Shown piece after piece: positions 6,328-7,475 of a stretch of 7,475 bases of DNA. Source of the DNA: an uncultured Veillonella sp. (lineage in GTDB: Bacteria > Bacillota > Negativicutes > Veillonellales > Veillonellaceae). The first letter of the stretch is position 1. Every line of letters starts with the position of its first letter. The notes beneath the pieces are model-generated. The model was given only the letters and a program-made list of their open reading frames with translations. It ran no database searches and was not told where the DNA came from. The stretch spans positions 1-7,475 of the forward strand of contig NZ_CAJLUB010000095.1 of the NCBI RefSeq assembly GCF_905209685.1, read 5' to 3'. Position numbers and translations under genes: made by a program.

Positions 6328-7374
6328 ATGAGCGAATTACTATTTAATGAACTCCCTAGACCGACATTCAGATGGTTACGCGTTAATCATACTGTAAGCT
6401 CTCTAGCTGGAGAAGATGCAGCGGTACAATCCATCGCTGTAGAAGCGAATCAAAATATTCTTTCACCATTACCTACTGGTACAGCATTACTAGATGGTAA
6501 TTATGAAGGTGCCAATAAAGAAGCTGTTCTAGAATTAGTGGAAAAAGCGGAAGGCTATGCTATCAATGTACCTGCTAAAGCAAAAGAGGTAGTAGGTATC
6601 CGCATTGATGCTAATGCTCGTGTGGCGAACCGTTTCCAATTTATCGTTGGTGAAGGTGCTGAATTAGAAGTGCAATTCTATGTAACTGGTTCTGGCGATA
6701 CATTGACAAATGTTAGCTATTTAAACGAATACGATGTTAAAGAAGCTGGTAAAGTTGTAGTGAAAAAGGTAAATCTTTTACCTGAACATGTACAACATAT
6801 CGAGCATCGATACACTAAATTAGAAGATAAAGCAGATGTAGAATACATCAATATTGAAATTGGTGGTAGTGAAAACATCTTGAATTACTATCACGATTTA
6901 GTAGGTCAAGAATCTCGTATGATTCATGACATTGCTTATCTTGGTAATAAAGAGCAAAAATTTGATATTTCTATGGTTATGAGTCATGGTGGTAAAAAGT
7001 CCTACAGTGATATTCATACCTTAGGTGCTCTTAGCGGTAATTCTAAAAAATCCTTCCGTGGTACCCTTGATTTCCTTCATGGTGCAACTGCAGCTGAAGG
7101 CGCGGAAGAAGATACTTGCTTGTTGTTAGACCCTACTGTAAAATCTATCTCCTTGCCACTATTATTGTGTAAAGAAGATAATGTAGTTGGTAACCATGCA
7201 GCAAGTGCAGGCCAAATTGATCATAATAAATTGTTCTACATCATGAGCCGTGGCTTTAGTGAAGTAGAAGCAAAACATATTATTGTTGAATCTATGATTC
7301 GACCTATTATTGATCGCATTGGTGATGAAACGATTGAAGAAGCAGCATTAGCAGCTGTACGTAATAAAATTTAA
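6328..7374 (+). CDS. sufD: Fe-S cluster assembly protein SufD
   Basis: A 348-residue SufD, the paralogue of SufB that pairs with it in the SufBC2D complex. The N-terminal part is short and variable, as usual. The family is clear in the C-terminal two thirds: beta-helix repeats, FRGTLDFLHGA (243-253), and VVGNHAASAGQIDHNKLFYIMSRGFSE (split here as VVGNHAASAGQID, 286-298, and KLFYIMSRGFSE, 301-312). H290 matches the conserved SufD histidine; the nearby cysteine known from E. coli (C358, two residues before the His) appears to be Gly288 here. At 348 residues it is shorter than E. coli SufD (about 420). TAAGGAGG at 6316-6323 combines the sufB stop with a near-ideal Shine-Dalgarno, four bases before the ATG. 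Cotranscription with sufC and sufB is nearly certain. Confidence 0.95.
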   Translation: MSELLFNELPRPTFRWLRVNHTVSSLAGEDAAVQSIAVEANQNILSPLPTGTALLDGNYEGANKEAVLELVEKAEGYAINVPAKAKEVVGIRIDANARVANRFQFIVGEGAELEVQFYVTGSGDTLTNVSYLNEYDVKEAGKVVVKKVNLLPEHVQHIEHRYTKLEDKADVEYINIEIGGSENILNYYHDLVGQESRMIHDIAYLGNKEQKFDISMVMSHGGKKSYSDIHTLGALSGNSKKSFRGTLDFLHGATAAEGAEEDTCLLLDPTVKSISLPLLLCKEDNVVGNHAASAGQIDHNKLFYIMSRGFSEVEAKHIIVESMIRPIIDRIGDETIEEAALAAVRNKI

Positions 7375-7386
7375 AGAGGCGTTTTT

Positions 7387-7475
7387 ATGAGACCAATTGC
7401 AGAAGCATACAAAGACTTTCCTATATTACATAAAGAGCATAATGGGCACCGCGTTATCTATTTAGATAGCGGTGC
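7387..7475 (+). CDS. sufS: Cysteine desulfurase SufS, N-terminal start only (cut by window end)
   Basis: The frame opens at ATG 7387 and runs to the window edge, giving 29 complete residues plus the start of an alanine codon. The visible MRPIAEAYKDFPIL and then VIYLDSGA match the N-terminus of class V aminotransferase-fold cysteine desulfurases, where YLD(N/S)(A/G)A precedes the substrate pocket. SufS takes sulfur from L-cysteine with PLP and passes it, usually through SufU or SufE, to SufB. The PLP lysine and the catalytic cysteine are beyond the window. AAGAGG (7374-7379) precedes the ATG by seven bases, and the spacer after sufD is only 12 nt. The position directly after sufCBD makes SufS rather than IscS/NifS the best call. 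A sufU gene would be expected next. Confidence 0.85.
   Translation, partial: MRPIAEAYKDFPILHKEHNGHRVIYLDSG

Overview
The window is an ordinary core-genome segment of an AT-rich, Firmicutes-like bacterium, and every gene lies on the + strand. Strong AGGAGG-type ribosome sites, consensus sigma-A promoters and the GroEL, LysA and Suf sequences suggest a Negativicutes organism, most likely Veillonella or a close relative. That assignment rests on recognition of protein style, not on a search.

Layout: (1) 1-1968 is the groE locus, with the 3' half of groES, an unusually roomy spacer of 113 nt containing small hairpins, complete groEL, and a long intrinsic terminator. (2) 1969-2587 is a regulated-looking unit: two tandem promoters packed with palindromes, a four-helix DoxX-family membrane protein, and a terminator. 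(3) 2604-3860 is a diaminopimelate decarboxylase (lysA) that starts only about 20 nt past that terminator and has no visible promoter of its own. (4) 3861-4156 is a non-coding stretch with an AT-rich hairpin, a good promoter, a strong intrinsic terminator about 40 nt after the predicted transcript start, and another hairpin just before the next ribosome site. (5) 4157-7475 is a suf iron-sulfur assembly operon, sufC-sufB-sufD-sufS, with sufS cut by the window end.

The genes fall into three unrelated jobs: protein folding (GroES/GroEL), a membrane protein plus lysine/peptidoglycan precursor metabolism (DoxX, LysA), and Fe-S cluster assembly (SufBCD scaffold with the SufS desulfurase). I saw no mobile element, CRISPR array, tRNA, rRNA or toxin/defence gene. 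No new multi-gene system is evident. The points most worth following are non-coding: the promoter-terminator leader in front of suf (possible attenuator or small RNA), the palindrome-rich doxX promoter, and the hairpins between groES and groEL. Two starts should be trimmed: lysA begins at ATG 2604 and sufC at TTG 4157.
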